Positions 12,301-23,383 are shown, numbered from the stretch's first letter. The stretch: 64,000 nt of DNA from Norana najaformis (GCA_964023275.1 OZ029916.1:40301396-40365395); one strand, 5' to 3'. Notes: generated by a model not told the origin, from the letters alone. Numbers and translations: made by a program.

Positions 12301-12810
12301 CTCCCCCACTCGTGTCTTTTGTCCCGGCAGCAGATTTGCATCAGCCAATGAAATGTAATTATAATCGGACTGACGGTTTATGCCTGTGTGTGGTCGCGAA
12401 GACCTTGGCCTAATGTTACGAAAGTTTCTGTATCTACTAAGACGAGCGTCTCTTATAGAGACCTGCTACAGTAAAATACGCAATTCATAGATTATCTACA
12501 ATATGTTTAGCATGTAATAGCGTACAGAGTATCTATGATACGGATATTGTATTTGTATTGTATTGTACTTGATAACTTATATAGCGCTTCTTACAGAACA
12601 AACTACTCAGATGCGCTTCCAACATGAGGACCCCGAGGAAATGAGAACATCTTAAAACAACGAGCTGACTGAGCTCTATCACCAACAGCGACCCTTGCAC
12701 GAAATGATAGCGGAAGTATAGTATTCGTATGCATAATTATTATAGTAAGGCTATATATATATATATAATATATGTATGTATAATTTATATATGTATATAT
12801 AATTATATAG
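12301..12810. other. Intergenic with an AT microsatellite
   Basis: It contains a minus-oriented LINE 3'-end signature (TTATATAGCGCTTCTTACAG) near 12580 and a TATA-rich patch at about 12750-12810. No gene. Confidence 0.4.
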
Positions 12811-13042
12811 CGCCACGGTAGTCTATGAGTAACGCGTTTGGTCAATGATATGCGGTTGCGGGTTCGACTCCTTTTAACGACACTGGGCAGGTTGTTTGCG
12901 CACACGTGCCTCTGTCACCAAGCAGTAAAATTTGGTACCGGCGTCAGCTGTTCAGTGAACCGCAAGTCCTGCGATGCACTGGCCCCGTATCCAGGACGTT
13001 GGGATTCGTCCATTGCGGCTCAAGGGCCTAAATGAGCGCCTT
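12811..13042 (+). repeat. tRNA-derived SINE (S1), plus copy
   Basis: The head carries a tRNA-like internal promoter. There is an A-box-like GTAGTCTATGAGTAACGCG, and the box B at 12861-12871 (GGTTCGACTCC) matches the GGTTCGANTCC consensus exactly. A body of about 170 bp follows (TTGTTTGCGCACACGTGCC, CTGTCACCAAGCAG, CTCAAGGGCCTA, GAGCGCC). The same head and body occur inverted at 13400-13650. There is no tRNA acceptor stem, so it is not a functional tRNA. Confidence 0.85.
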
Positions 13043-13399
13043 GTGGGATATGGGGTACTTAACTCACCCACCCACCCACCCACCCATATATATAGTATGT
13101 GTATGTATAGTATGTAATAAAACGACAAAAAGAGACTCTTCTTGTTCTCATTCTTTGATGCTTCGACAAACGCGAACATTAGTTGAGAAATTGACCGACA
13201 GATGGCCCTACGATTTCTTCCGCACCGTCTTAAGAGCAAAGCCAACATACACACAATATTATACAAGTACATAATATGTAATATGTAGTTGAACATTTAT
13301 ATGGCGCCATTTGAGGACCTCTCATAATCGAGAGGGATGGCACTGTGTTTATACATATCATATATTCTTGAAATTATGTATAAAGTGTGTCCCGTTATC

Positions 13400-13650
13400 T
13401 CACAAATGAGACACCGGGGAGGCGCTCATCCTCTTTTCTAGGCCCTTGAGCCGGCAATGATGTCCTGGACACAGGGCCAGCGCATCGCAGGACATAGCTT
13501 TTACTTCCCAGCTTACACCGGTACCAAATTATGCTGCTTGGTGACAGAGGCACGGTGTGCGCAAACAACTTGCCCAGGGTCGTTACACGGAGTCGAACCC
13601 GCGACTGCATGATCATTGACCAAACGCGTTACCGAGACCACAGTGCCGCA
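13400..13650 (-). repeat. tRNA-derived SINE (S1), minus copy
   Basis: Reverse-complement copy of the 12811 element. Box B lies at 13589-13599 on the minus strand (GGTTCGACTCC) and the same body motifs appear in order. The two copies face each other across about 360 bp, so a transcript of the whole block could form a long imperfect hairpin. Confidence 0.85.
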
Positions 13651-13695
13651 GTATAGTCACATTAATATAAAATCCCAAGTAGAAGGCTACAAAGG

Positions 13696-14346
<651 letters not shown>

Positions 14347-15080
14347 TTATATGACATTTGACCTAATGCATAAGGAGGTCTTTACTTTGGAGGGTCCAAA
14401 AATTGCTCCTTGTTTTGAAGACAAATAGGAGTAGCTTCCATTAAATATAATTGTAAATATAAATGTACATGTTTTTCTACAGTTAAGGGGGCGACCAAGC
14501 TCATTTTACTACTAGTTATCGGGTGAGATCCTTTACCACCGCTGCCTGGTGTCTAGACATAATATTATGGCTACCTTGTAGGGCCGTTGACGTCTACCTT
14601 ACCTGATTATAACTGTTGGGATGCTTAAGATGCCTTAAACAAACAGGAAGACATCTTCCTTCAGTAGAAGCCTACATAAGCTAATGACTAAGCATCAGTC
14701 GATGGCGCTGAGCAGTTGTGGGTCAAGGTCTTGTTCAAGGTCCCTACACAGTAACCGTCTCTAGGGAGTCTCCCTTCTCTCCGTGTTGCAAACCGAGTGC
14801 GTGTTGCAAATCGGTTGTTAGATTCATACATACATACATACATACATACATACATACATACATACATACATACATACATACATACATACATACATCTGTA
14901 CATACATGCATACATAGCTTCATACTTTAAAATAAATGCTCTGAATGAATGAATGAATATCCACATATATGAATGTTGTGTTATATTATGTTGTGTTGTA
15001 TGTGTTGTTTTACTCTCTCTCTCTCTCTCTCTCTCTCTCGCTCTCTGTGTGTGTGTGCGTGTGGCGGTTAGGTTATATAT
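14347..15080. other. Intergenic with microsatellites
   Basis: (CATA)n at 14827-14895, (CT)n at 15012-15040 and a GT run to 15060. A partial match to repeat R3 lies at 14519-14550. No gene. Confidence 0.5.
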
Positions 15081-15085
15081 ATATT

Positions 15086-15115
15086 TATATTAGGCTATAC
15101 ATATAGCCTAATATA
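15086..15115. repeat. 14-bp-arm palindrome (cruciform candidate)
   Basis: The arms centre on TAGGCTATA and TATAGCCTA and are perfectly complementary over 14 bp with a 2-base loop. Pairing extends imperfectly into the flanking TA tracts. Confidence 0.75.
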
Positions 15116-15149
15116 TAAATATATTATATATATATATTGGTTTCCCGGA

Positions 15150-15345
15150 GTCCTAGGCCAAACAATTGCGTTTTGTGAGCAGCTCGCTCCTCGCGTTGGT
15201 CAGTTGGTCAGTCAGTCGGTCACTATTCATTTGCGCTGCGCAAAAGATGGCGTCGAAACGAGAGATTATGTTGCCCGTTGCCACGGCAACTGCCTCCTCA
15301 GCGAACAAAGAGCGGAGATCCCTGAGGCGTCGGCACGTGACTATT
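15150..15345 (+). promoter_or_regulatory. Promoter-like island with X-box and AAGATGGCG start
   Basis: TTGCGCTGCGCAA (NRF1-like palindrome) is followed at once by AAAAGATGGCGTCG (YY1-like, also a plausible ATG). Then come GTTGCCACGGCAAC at 15277-15290, a near-perfect RFX X-box, and GGCACGTGAC. The ATG at 15246 opens a 62-residue frame (to 15432) that runs into GGAT repeats and matches no family I know. No donor site was identified, so this may be a promoter with no visible exon. Confidence 0.3.
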
Positions 15346-15379
15346 GGCAGCGAACGAGAGGGGCTTAGGATGGAAAGAT

Positions 15380-15775
15380 GGAAGGCACGGGAAATGATGT
15401 ATAGATGGACAGAGGGGGAGACGGAGGGATGAATGGTTGCAGGGATTGAGAGAAAGAGGGAAGGAGAGATGGAGGACTCTGGGGATGAAATGGATAAGAT
15501 GAAATGGATCAGTGGGTAGATGGATGGAGGAATGGGCAGAGGGAAGGAAGAAGGGATGGATAAGTGGATAGATGGATAAATGGATAGATGGATAAATGGT
15601 TAGGAGGGATGGAGAGATGGGTGGATGGAAGGAGAGAGAGAGAGTGAGGAATGGGTTGGCGGGTGGAAGGTGGCTGGAGGGAATAATATGTGGTTGGTTG
15701 GATGGATAGATGGAGGGGTGGATGGATGGAGGCTTGGATGGAGCAATCATAAGGATGGATGGATGGGTGGGTGGT
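15380..15775. repeat. Degenerate (GGAT)n / (GATG)n array
   Basis: About 400 bp of imperfect GGATGGAT, GATGGATA and GGAGGGAT units. The His/Pro/Ser minus-strand frame is an artefact. Confidence 0.88.
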
Positions 15776-16450
15776 TTAGTTTTTAAAATATGCAAAAACA
15801 TACAGTTGCACCATTATAAGTTTAGGTGTAGAACGAAAGATTGGGTATTAAATTTAATGTAAATTGTTGTAAAGGAAACCAAGTTTATAAAATTTCATAA
15901 TCATGTTTCCAGTTTCCAATACAACTGCAAATAACTTGTTTTCGTTAAGCATGATGCTTCCGGTATTATGGCGGCTCCCATATTATTGTATTTTTACGCT
16001 TGTTTTTCGTAATAAAACACGCAAATGTTCAATTTATTTCACTACATATTTCGACTGTTTTGTTCACCCTATGAGATTTCACTTTAAACGTCAAATGCAG
16101 CATGGATTTGTTTAAAATGTGTGTGTGATTGAAGTCGAGTGCGCAACACACAATGCCCATATAGTTTTTTAAAAGACGATTAATCAGGCCATAGATCTAA
16201 AATTTTATTGTGTACTTGATCGCTTTTGTGCTGCATTCGCATTAATCGCTGACTAACCACAAATCTTCTGGAAAGAAAGGGATTGCAAGCGCAATTAGTA
16301 AATTGCTACTAGCTTTCGTTCGTAAATGAAATGTCTGAAAAGTGCTGACTTTACGGCAGACGCTTTAGTCCACAGATGAACGTCCGGCTGTCCATTCGGA
16401 AATAGCACGAAACGTCGAAGTTAATAGGCGTCTGTGCAATCTGAAATTGC
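15776..16450. other. No feature seen
   Basis: AT-rich spacer with no repeat or domain that I recognise. Confidence 0.3.
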
Positions 16451-17538
16451 AGCAGTGATTTGGGGAGTAATTTTTCACAGGTAGCGTATTTCGTTGCATT
16501 GGCCATCTGGCGGATGTTGCTATGCACCGAGCAGGAGTGGTTAGCGAGCAGATGGCCACGGGCTGAGACGGCTTACAGCAGGCTGCGGTTTGAGTATTAC
16601 GAAAAGCGTGGTGAGTATTTCGAATGCAGATTGTCTTGCCCATCTGAGCTTTCGACCAGCTGTTGTTCTTTGCAAGTACTACAAGTGGCTGACGTCGGAT
16701 TATCGATGCAGCAACAAGTGATTAGAATTATCAGATCCACGAGTAACGAGAGAATTGAGAACAAAATTGGAAATGTCAGAGGTTGAGATAAACCTTTGAT
16801 GCTCCGTTGCCGGGTTATGAGCAAAATTGGGTTGTTGCCTTTAGCGGAATTTTTTTAATGAACTGTTTGCTCTTTTTTTCTTTTCCTGAAGCTTATTCTG
16901 ATAATAATGATTAATATAAAGATGCCATGTGTAACAGATTTGGAGATTATGTCGTTAAATTTCTTAGCTTTCTTGAAGCGTGTTGTTGACGAGCCTAACT
17001 GAGAAATTTTAAGCTTACTTCAGATATGTGTCATGTCAGTTATGTGTCATGTTAATAATTATTTTATCAAAAGATTGTTTACCTGTTATGATAGTGAGAT
17101 TTATAGATCAGTGGTTTTTAGGTGGCATTTGAGACTTCTGTTGTTTGTTGATGATGCTGTTTGGTTAAGGTGCATTGAAACCATTTTTCCATTTTAAAAA
17201 TTTATTGTATTTTAGTATGAAGTGGCAGTGCAGTTCCCACAATTAACCTGCTCCATTGGGCCTATTATTATGTACGTATCTCCTTACACGTTACAGGTAG
17301 AGAGATTGGACAACGGGGGATATGAAACTTTATTGTTGATGATGTTTTGTTTAAGTTGCATTTCACTAAAGACATGCTGTGTTTTGTTCTAGAATGAAGT
17401 GAAGCTGCAGTTTTAAGTTTCTGCATTTTCGCCGTGAGCTTGAGAAAACCTGGGCTGCCGTGTTCTTCATGTCGCATGACGGCGCTCACAAACCAGTGAC
17501 TGCCGCAGGCAATGAGCAATGCAAGAACGCCCTAAGCC
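16451..17538 (+). promoter_or_regulatory. Probable 5' flank and 5' UTR of the membrane-protein gene
   Basis: A GC-richer segment at 16480-16610 ends in AAAGCGTG followed by a strong donor, GTGAGTATTT, at 16611. Acceptor-like sites occur at 17214 (TTTTAG), 17390 (TGTTCTAG) and 17507 (CCGCAG), all before the ATG at 17539. The first two sit in a diverged tandem duplication of about 176 bp offset. A 5' UTR intron is plausible, but the exact junctions are inference. Confidence 0.3.
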
Positions 17539-20500
17539 ATGGACGTTTGGAGGTTTGGATCCATTACGATCATCCTGCTACTAGTTAGTCACGGTCCGGC
17601 TGGTGAATTCTTCCGCCAGAGAGCGCCGCACCGCATGACGATCCGTAGACATGGAATGAACGAAAGCCTGGACTCATTCTATCTGTCTGATTCGCCAGTG
17701 CCACCAGTGCTGCAACCGAAACGAACCAGCGAACATGAATGTCCGACGAACTGTTTCCTGCGAGTCACAAACCTTGGCGAGATGCGGTCGACGTTTCGCG
17801 ATTTCTTCGAGGATGCAGAAACGCGACTTGTTCACTTCAAGGTCCATCTGGAGGACTACAGCATACCGGTCCTCGAAACCTATCCATACATGGACAACAG
17901 TTATCTCGCGACGGAGTGGGTCTGGGCCTCTGGGAACTATGGTAGGAAACTGCTTGGGCTGCCGTTGGACGCTGAAGTTCTGTCCCTGTACATTCTCGAA
18001 CAGCAACGACGCCGGATAGAGCTATCGATTTCATCGATGCCGGCCAACTGCCTAGTGATGTATTCACCTGAATGTCGACTTCATGCAATCCGCAGTGTTC
18101 TGATATACAACGTGACATACATCGAGCTACATCGTCACCAGCGCGACTACATCTGTCACTATGTTATCAACAACACGACTCCGGCGCGCGACAGTTCGCG
18201 ACTTCTCTACCGGTGTTGTGAAACGGATGGATTCCGTGCTGGTGACATAAGCTGCCAGATGTATACAGCATCAAGCGATGATCTCTCGGTCGTGCTGCTG
18301 ACAATCAATGTGCTGTCTGCGATCGTGACGCTTTTCAGCCCGCTGATCATACTTAAGGCAAAGATGGCACTGATGTTCACGAGTGTGACCAAGTTCTTTC
18401 GCGCTTCACTGAAGCATGGCATCACTGGGCAGCGCAACTACGTCATCCGTATCTCATCACGCCAGCTGATCAATCTCAGTGATCGACAGCCATTCTCAAT
18501 CCCACGATCGCTGTTCCGGCTTATCTGCTACTGCTATGGCGAAGGCCGATGTTGTATCCACTGGTGGGGTGAATGGAACCATCAGCCACGGGTCTGCAAG
18601 AAGAAATCATGTTGTCATCAGTGTTGGCTCATCGCTTGGAAAATCATTGGGATCATTCTTCTGTACCCAGTTGTTTTGCACGGTGCTATCTTACTCTACG
18701 CACCTCGACTACCATTCTACTACTCCCTCGTCAGCTACGTGCAGGGCTCCGAAAAGTACGGGCCGATTTCCCTAAACATAAACTTGATTGGGAATTCACT
18801 GATTCCATTGCAGGACATGCGCATAACCATCTGGATGCTCTTCTCAGTGCTTGCCTTTCTCTACACCATACTCGTTGTTTCCTGGCCGAACAGTCCACTG
18901 GAGCGATGTCTGCTGCGCTATGAGGGAAAGCGCCCATTCGAGCAGACGGCCTCGCTACATGGTCACATGACAAAGAGCTACAAGCAGATCCTCTACCGAC
19001 TCGCATACGGTGACTACAAGACTAAACACCACTTCTTCATCATCAAGTGGATTCCGTGGGGATTGCGAAGGGTGGTGCTTGCGGCAGGTCGGGTCCTGAT
19101 GCAGATTCCAGCAGTGAACGTCTGCTTCCTGACGTACATGATTGATGCCAAGTTCTTTGAGGAAGATGAGGAAAGGAGGATGTCAGCAGATGAAGATCGG
19201 GACGAATTGTCGACGGAGCCGACGACGCTTTTTCGATTTTCTGCTAGATCCATCTGCAAGGCAGCAGTCGTCACCATTCTGTGGTTTGGGTTCGTTCTCA
19301 TTCTCTTTGGCTTCTGCACGACGATGTTCTTGATGGTTGAGTTCTTGTTGAATGTTGTTTTCTTTGTTCTTGTCAGTGCTGCCCTCTATATGTCGGCAGT
19401 CCTGCCATGGATCGCATTTTTCGCTATCATGGCCTTTTACATTGACGACACGCTTTCGACGATAAACGCCGAGCACAGACACATCCTGAAGCTCATTGAC
19501 GAGAATTCACCACGGATATCTGCCGTCGAGGAAACGGAGGAGTTCTTCCAAGAGGGAGCAATCCAGATCCTCAAGAAACACAATCTCGGGGCTGTAAAAT
19601 TCATTGACGGCGACAACACAGAATACGTTTCAAAGGAGCTGTACTACAATGTCTGCACTGATCTCAAACGCGGCTGGAGCAGCACGATGCGTCGAATCTT
19701 TCTCCGGCTCACTATTATCTTCTTGTACCTGCTTTTTCTCTTCTCTGCTTCCTCCGTTCTTCTTTCGATCGTTGGATCAAGAGTCATGGTCTTTGTTGTT
19801 GTTCTCGTTGGCAGCACAGTGCCAAAACTGGTCGAGCTTTATGTTGCATCGCGAAAGCGTCAGCCGGACTTAATGTCAGTCTGGGCGAAGATAATTCCAG
19901 AGATTCTGGACCGCCACATCCGGGTCGACCGTACGGAGTGTGTCGATGAGAAGGAAGAGGAGCTTACGACCTGTGATGTCCGTCCGGTGGGTGTGCTCGA
20001 GATGGAGTTGCCACGATTGGTCATCCAGCGCACTCTTCACCTCTGGAAGTTTCCGTGGGCCGTTTCTGGCGACCAGCAGGTCCCGTCGGGTGAGGCAGTG
20101 GTCGTTGCAGTTGCGAACAAGTTGGCAGCAGCGGCGTTCCTCACAAAAGTTGTCATGCGTGAATATTCCCCAGATCTCTACGACGAGGCTGTGCTGCGAC
20201 TGTGGAGCCTGCTCGTCGAGAACAGTATACTCGAGGCGAGTGCGACTGCTGGTGCACTCAATGGTGCAGCGATGGATGCGGTGTCACTGTTTTCGCGTGA
20301 GTTCCTGCCGCTTGTCGCCCAGTTCGAAACTGGTAACACCATCGACCAGATCGTTGACAGCATAAACCGCGAGCTGTATGGCCCATTCACACGTGGCGTC
20401 CTCGTTACCATAGGCAATACTTCGTGTGCCTTGTACAAGGTTAATAATAGGCTGATGGCGTTCAATAGCAGTTGTCATAGCGACCAAGTGACCGACCTGT

Positions 20501-20670
20501 TCGGCGCCGTTCTCATAGCGACCGACTTTAACGCCCAGAACCTCCAGACCACAATTAAGTACCTGGTTGATCCATACCGGCCGGATGCTGTCCCAGTCTA
20601 CAGTATCGTACCGGTTGAAGGGTTCATAATTCGATCACCTGAGGTTTTGGAGATCGAGTCGGTTGTGTAG
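17539..20670 (+). CDS. Large intronless multi-pass membrane protein, 1043 aa, family not recognised
   Basis: A single open frame of 1043 codons. The start is well supported: the context is GCCATGG and an in-frame TAA lies two codons upstream. Residues 1-22 look like a signal peptide (hydrophobic SITIILLLVS). Residues 23-245 form a Cys-containing ectodomain (CPTNC at 68-72, paired Cys at 226-227, NVT at 191 and NNTT at 211). Hydrophobic segments fall at about 249-272, 364-386, 428-447, 573-600, 603-634, 720-744 and 747-769, so roughly seven membrane spans. Between spans one and two is a Cys- and Trp-rich loop (YCYGEGRCC, HWWGEW, then CCHQCW, residues 331-363). Acidic loops lie at 540-560 and 650-670. 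The last 270 residues look soluble and probably cytosolic. It resembles no transporter or receptor family I can name, and DC-STAMP-like or orphan invertebrate families are only a guess. Lack of introns over 3.1 kb is unusual here and could mean retroposition or a naturally intronless family. No canonical poly(A) signal is close; ATTAAA lies at 20897. Confidence 0.88.
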   Translation: MDVWRFGSITIILLLVSHGPAGEFFRQRAPHRMTIRRHGMNESLDSFYLSDSPVPPVLQPKRTSEHECPTNCFLRVTNLGEMRSTFRDFFEDAETRLVHFKVHLEDYSIPVLETYPYMDNSYLATEWVWASGNYGRKLLGLPLDAEVLSLYILEQQRRRIELSISSMPANCLVMYSPECRLHAIRSVLIYNVTYIELHRHQRDYICHYVINNTTPARDSSRLLYRCCETDGFRAGDISCQMYTASSDDLSVVLLTINVLSAIVTLFSPLIILKAKMALMFTSVTKFFRASLKHGITGQRNYVIRISSRQLINLSDRQPFSIPRSLFRLICYCYGEGRCCIHWWGEWNHQPRVCKKKSCCHQCWLIAWKIIGIILLYPVVLHGAILLYAPRLPFYYSLVSYVQGSEKYGPISLNINLIGNSLIPLQDMRITIWMLFSVLAFLYTILVVSWPNSPLERCLLRYEGKRPFEQTASLHGHMTKSYKQILYRLAYGDYKTKHHFFIIKWIPWGLRRVVLAAGRVLMQIPAVNVCFLTYMIDAKFFEEDEERRMSADEDRDELSTEPTTLFRFSARSICKAAVVTILWFGFVLILFGFCTTMFLMVEFLLNVVFFVLVSAALYMSAVLPWIAFFAIMAFYIDDTLSTINAEHRHILKLIDENSPRISAVEETEEFFQEGAIQILKKHNLGAVKFIDGDNTEYVSKELYYNVCTDLKRGWSSTMRRIFLRLTIIFLYLLFLFSASSVLLSIVGSRVMVFVVVLVGSTVPKLVELYVASRKRQPDLMSVWAKIIPEILDRHIRVDRTECVDEKEEELTTCDVRPVGVLEMELPRLVIQRTLHLWKFPWAVSGDQQVPSGEAVVVAVANKLAAAAFLTKVVMREYSPDLYDEAVLRLWSLLVENSILEASATAGALNGAAMDAVSLFSREFLPLVAQFETGNTIDQIVDSINRELYGPFTRGVLVTIGNTSCALYKVNNRLMAFNSSCHSDQVTDLFGAVLIATDFNAQNLQTTIKYLVDPYRPDAVPVYSIVPVEGFIIRSPEVLEIESVV

Positions 20671-20704
20671 ACTGATCAGTTGTTTCGAGTTTTATGGGTG
20701 GGTC

Positions 20705-20905
20705 GTTGTGACCCAGTGGTATAGAACTATAGCCTTTTGCCGGGGTTCTACTTCCCGTGTCATGTAGTATTGGAAACTCGTCAAACTTTCCAACACATTT
20801 TTCAATGCAATGTAGTGACTAGGTTGGGGCTGTGCTTCAGTCAAAAGATCTGATGACTTGCAGAGCGTGCCTTTAACGATTTGTGCTGATCGGATCATTA
20901 AAGGA
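20705..20905 (+). repeat. SINE-like tRNA-derived repeat just after the membrane-protein stop
   Basis: A tRNA-like block (TGACCCAGTGGTATAGAAC, then GGGGTTCTACTTCCC) is followed by a body containing TCAGTCAAAAGATCTGATGA and GATCGGATCATTAAAGGAT. It begins only about 35 bp after the stop codon, so the element probably lies in the 3' UTR and may supply its ATTAAA. The box motifs are diverged. Confidence 0.45.
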
Positions 20906-21105
20906 TCCCAGTTAAAATGTCTTTGCCTTACCTCACCTCACTTTTATGATCATTGTTCCAAATGGAAAATGAATGCTTGTACTTGTGGACTGACGTCTTG
21001 CACTTTCCCGCTTTGCTTCGTGGCAGGTTATTCTACATTTGGCGTTCACTGAATATGGGAAGCATTGGAGAGTCTCTTAAGTGCTGTGGATGGAGCAACC
21101 ATAAA

Positions 21106-21235
21106 ACTCACTCGAACCCAAACACTAAACCCAATCCTAACCTTGACATTACCACAAAATTAGCCCTAACCATAGAAACCTTAATGCTAACCCTAAACTT
21201 GGCAATAACCCAAACTCCAGCCGTAACTCAAGCCT
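21106..21235. repeat. Degenerate CCCTAA-like block
   Basis: Recurring AACCCAAAC, CCTAACC, GCCCTAACC and AACCCTAAAC units resemble a decayed (CCCTAA)n run. It could be an interstitial telomere-like insertion or chance C/A-rich sequence. Confidence 0.35.
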
Positions 21236-21344
21236 CTAAAGGTTTTGTAAATTGGCAATAGCAATAGTTTACTGTAGTTTGCCTTATCTGGCCTTGGTCT
21301 TTAATTTAACAAAATTTAGTAAATGTTAGTGTTGATGTACACAG

Positions 21345-21420
21345 TTGTCTAAAGCGCCCATATGGCCTCGACCCTGTTAATTTTTCAATGAATTTATAGA
21401 ATGAGATCCTTCACCCCAGC
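21345..21420 (-). repeat. Repeat R3, minus copy
   Basis: The reverse complement contains GATCTCATTC, a TAAATTCATTG core and CAGGGTCGAGGCCATATGG, matching the copies at 1.6-1.8 kb. Confidence 0.65.
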
Positions 21421-21639
21421 TGCCCATTTGAATGAGCGCCGTGCCATTTAAGTAGACAGGTTGTGGTGGCTTGTCTAAAACGGAAGTGGCAAATGTTGCG
21501 TAAATTTCTACTTCCCAGGATTTGTGTGAAATTCTGGACAATGTGTGGAAAAGTGTAGTGGAAGTGAGCCACCAAGGGGCACAGACTCAATTTTAATTTT
21601 TCAGTGTTGCTAATGAGCTGGATTGGGGTATTATGACTA

Positions 21640-22310
21640 AGCTATTGCTTCATGATACTACATGACGCCGTATTATGCGACACTGTGTTACATGTCATCT
21701 TATTATGCTACTGTATTACATTACATGACATCATATAATGTTACCTTATTACATTACATGACCGTATTATGTTACCTTATTACGTGACCTGCCTTAATGT
21801 ATGCAATACTTTGGTCAGGCGTTGATGTGCTCAGCGTGTTTGAGAGCTTTCGTCAAGTGCAACTGTTTCAATCATTACTTTACAGTACATTACCTGCCTT
21901 GTTATGCAATACGTAAATCATCTTTTGATTCGCTCAGTGTTTATGGCGCTATAGAAGTGCTTGATTACAATTACGGTTTTGATTACAACAACATTTACAA
22001 CTATTACGCTTATGATTATGATGTAACATTTACAGTTATGATGTATATTGCTGTTACTGTTATTACAGTTATGATTGCATCTTTGGTTACTGTTGTTATT
22101 ATTACATTTACAGTTACTATTGTTTTTACAATTATGATTATTATAACTGTTATTATTATTATGCTTATGATCATGATTATGATTTCTTTTATTTTTATTG
22201 CAGTTACTTTTTCTTTTACAGTAGTAATTAAATTTATGGTTACTGTTATTACAGTTACAGTTATCATTACAGTTATAGCTACGGTGAGAATTACATGTGG
22301 TAAACGAAAT
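21640..22310. repeat. Degenerate TTACATTACATGAC and GATTACA-type tandem sequence
   Basis: At 21640-21800 CTTATTACATTACATGAC-type units recur about four times. At 21955-22290 a degenerate GATTACA / ACAGTTATGATTA array follows. The 170-residue plus-strand frame is only Thr/Val/Ile/Met from this array. Confidence 0.75.
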
Positions 22311-22788
22311 TAATATTTAAAAAATTTGTATGTTCCTTTCAGTGCCTTTGCCTGGAAGTTATTTTACAGATTTACAGGTTTTACGAGTCTTTATGGTGTT
22401 TACAGGTTTTACGAGTCGTACTGTAGTCTATTTACTGATTTACAATCAGTCAGAGACGTGCTTTAATTTTGTAAGCGTTGTACGTTTGTAAAGAGTATAA
22501 ACTATTTTGATTTACGTGTAATTTAACGTAATTTAAAGGACAGTGTAGTCTGTAAATAGGTGAATTTTCTACAATTTTTATAAACATTTGTAAGATTTAT
22601 GGTGCCACTGATGATTTTTCTCAACACGGCGCTATATAAATGTTATGTTACGTTACAGAATGCGCTTTTTGCGGTAATGCTTTTATATGAGTATTTGTAT
22701 ATGCTGTGTTGATCAACAGTTAATTTATTAAATATTTTATATTTGTTTGATGAGTAACATAGATGTAGTAATGGTTTGGAAGCTACTA

Positions 22789-23383
22789 CAGTGGAACCTC
22801 ATTACAATGCTGTCTTATCGAGTTGTTTATTATGAAGTGTTGTGTTACAGTTAGATTGTGTTATGTATGGAACTGGTGAACTTAGCTATAAAATGAGTAC
22901 ATCAACTGTACGCTGTTGTTGGGAAGATCAGACAGCAAAGGGGACGACTGGCCAACTGCTGTGTTATGCCGAGAAGTCGATAATGGTCATATGCATGGCT
23001 ATCTCGAGGTTATATTAAGGGATTGCTCTTTGTATTTATGTATGAATGTTTGTATGTATTTGTGTGTACATGTATGTATGTGTGTAATTATGTGTGACAA
23101 TGTAGGTATGTATATATCAAGACACTAAATGTAATGCCTTTTAAGTACCAGTCAAAAGCACTGCACACTTGCATGGCTATCTAATGATCTAAAGAGATGC
23201 AATTTAGGTATTATGTTTACAGTTTATGCTGAACAGAGGCTAATGTACATATTATATGCAACGGAAGACTGTTCCAAGAGGATGGGCTCAAGTTATGAAA
23301 CGGAGTTAAATGTGAGATACAAGTTCCACACAGCAATGTATCAGAATTAAGGCTATAAAGCTGTGTTTAATGAGGTTCCACTG
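22789..23383. mobile_element. TA-flanked DNA transposon or MITE with 16-bp TIRs
   Basis: The left end CAGTGGAACCTCATTA and the right end TAATGAGGTTCCACTG are perfect inverted repeats of 16 bp, each directly flanked by TA. A TA target site and CAGTGGAACCTC ends fit pogo/Tigger-like Tc1-mariner elements. No transposase frame is visible, so it is non-autonomous. A fragment at 22884-23010 resembles the body of the SINE at 23.8 kb, suggesting a nested insertion. Confidence 0.8.

Noticed and set aside
11549-12413. Thr-, Val-, Ser- and Pro-rich frames on both strands
   Set aside because: They are explained by trinucleotide and CTCCTC arrays.
12811-12890. Functional tRNA gene
   Set aside because: Box A- and B-like motifs exist, but there is no acceptor-stem pairing or complete cloverleaf, and the sequence continues as a repeated SINE body.
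15298-15801. 167-residue His/Pro/Ser minus-strand frame
   Set aside because: Derived from the GGAT/GATG array.
21801-22313. 170-residue hydrophobic plus-strand frame resembling membrane spans
   Set aside because: Thr/Val/Ile/Met strings come from a degenerate GATTACA repeat, and the opposite strand is also open.
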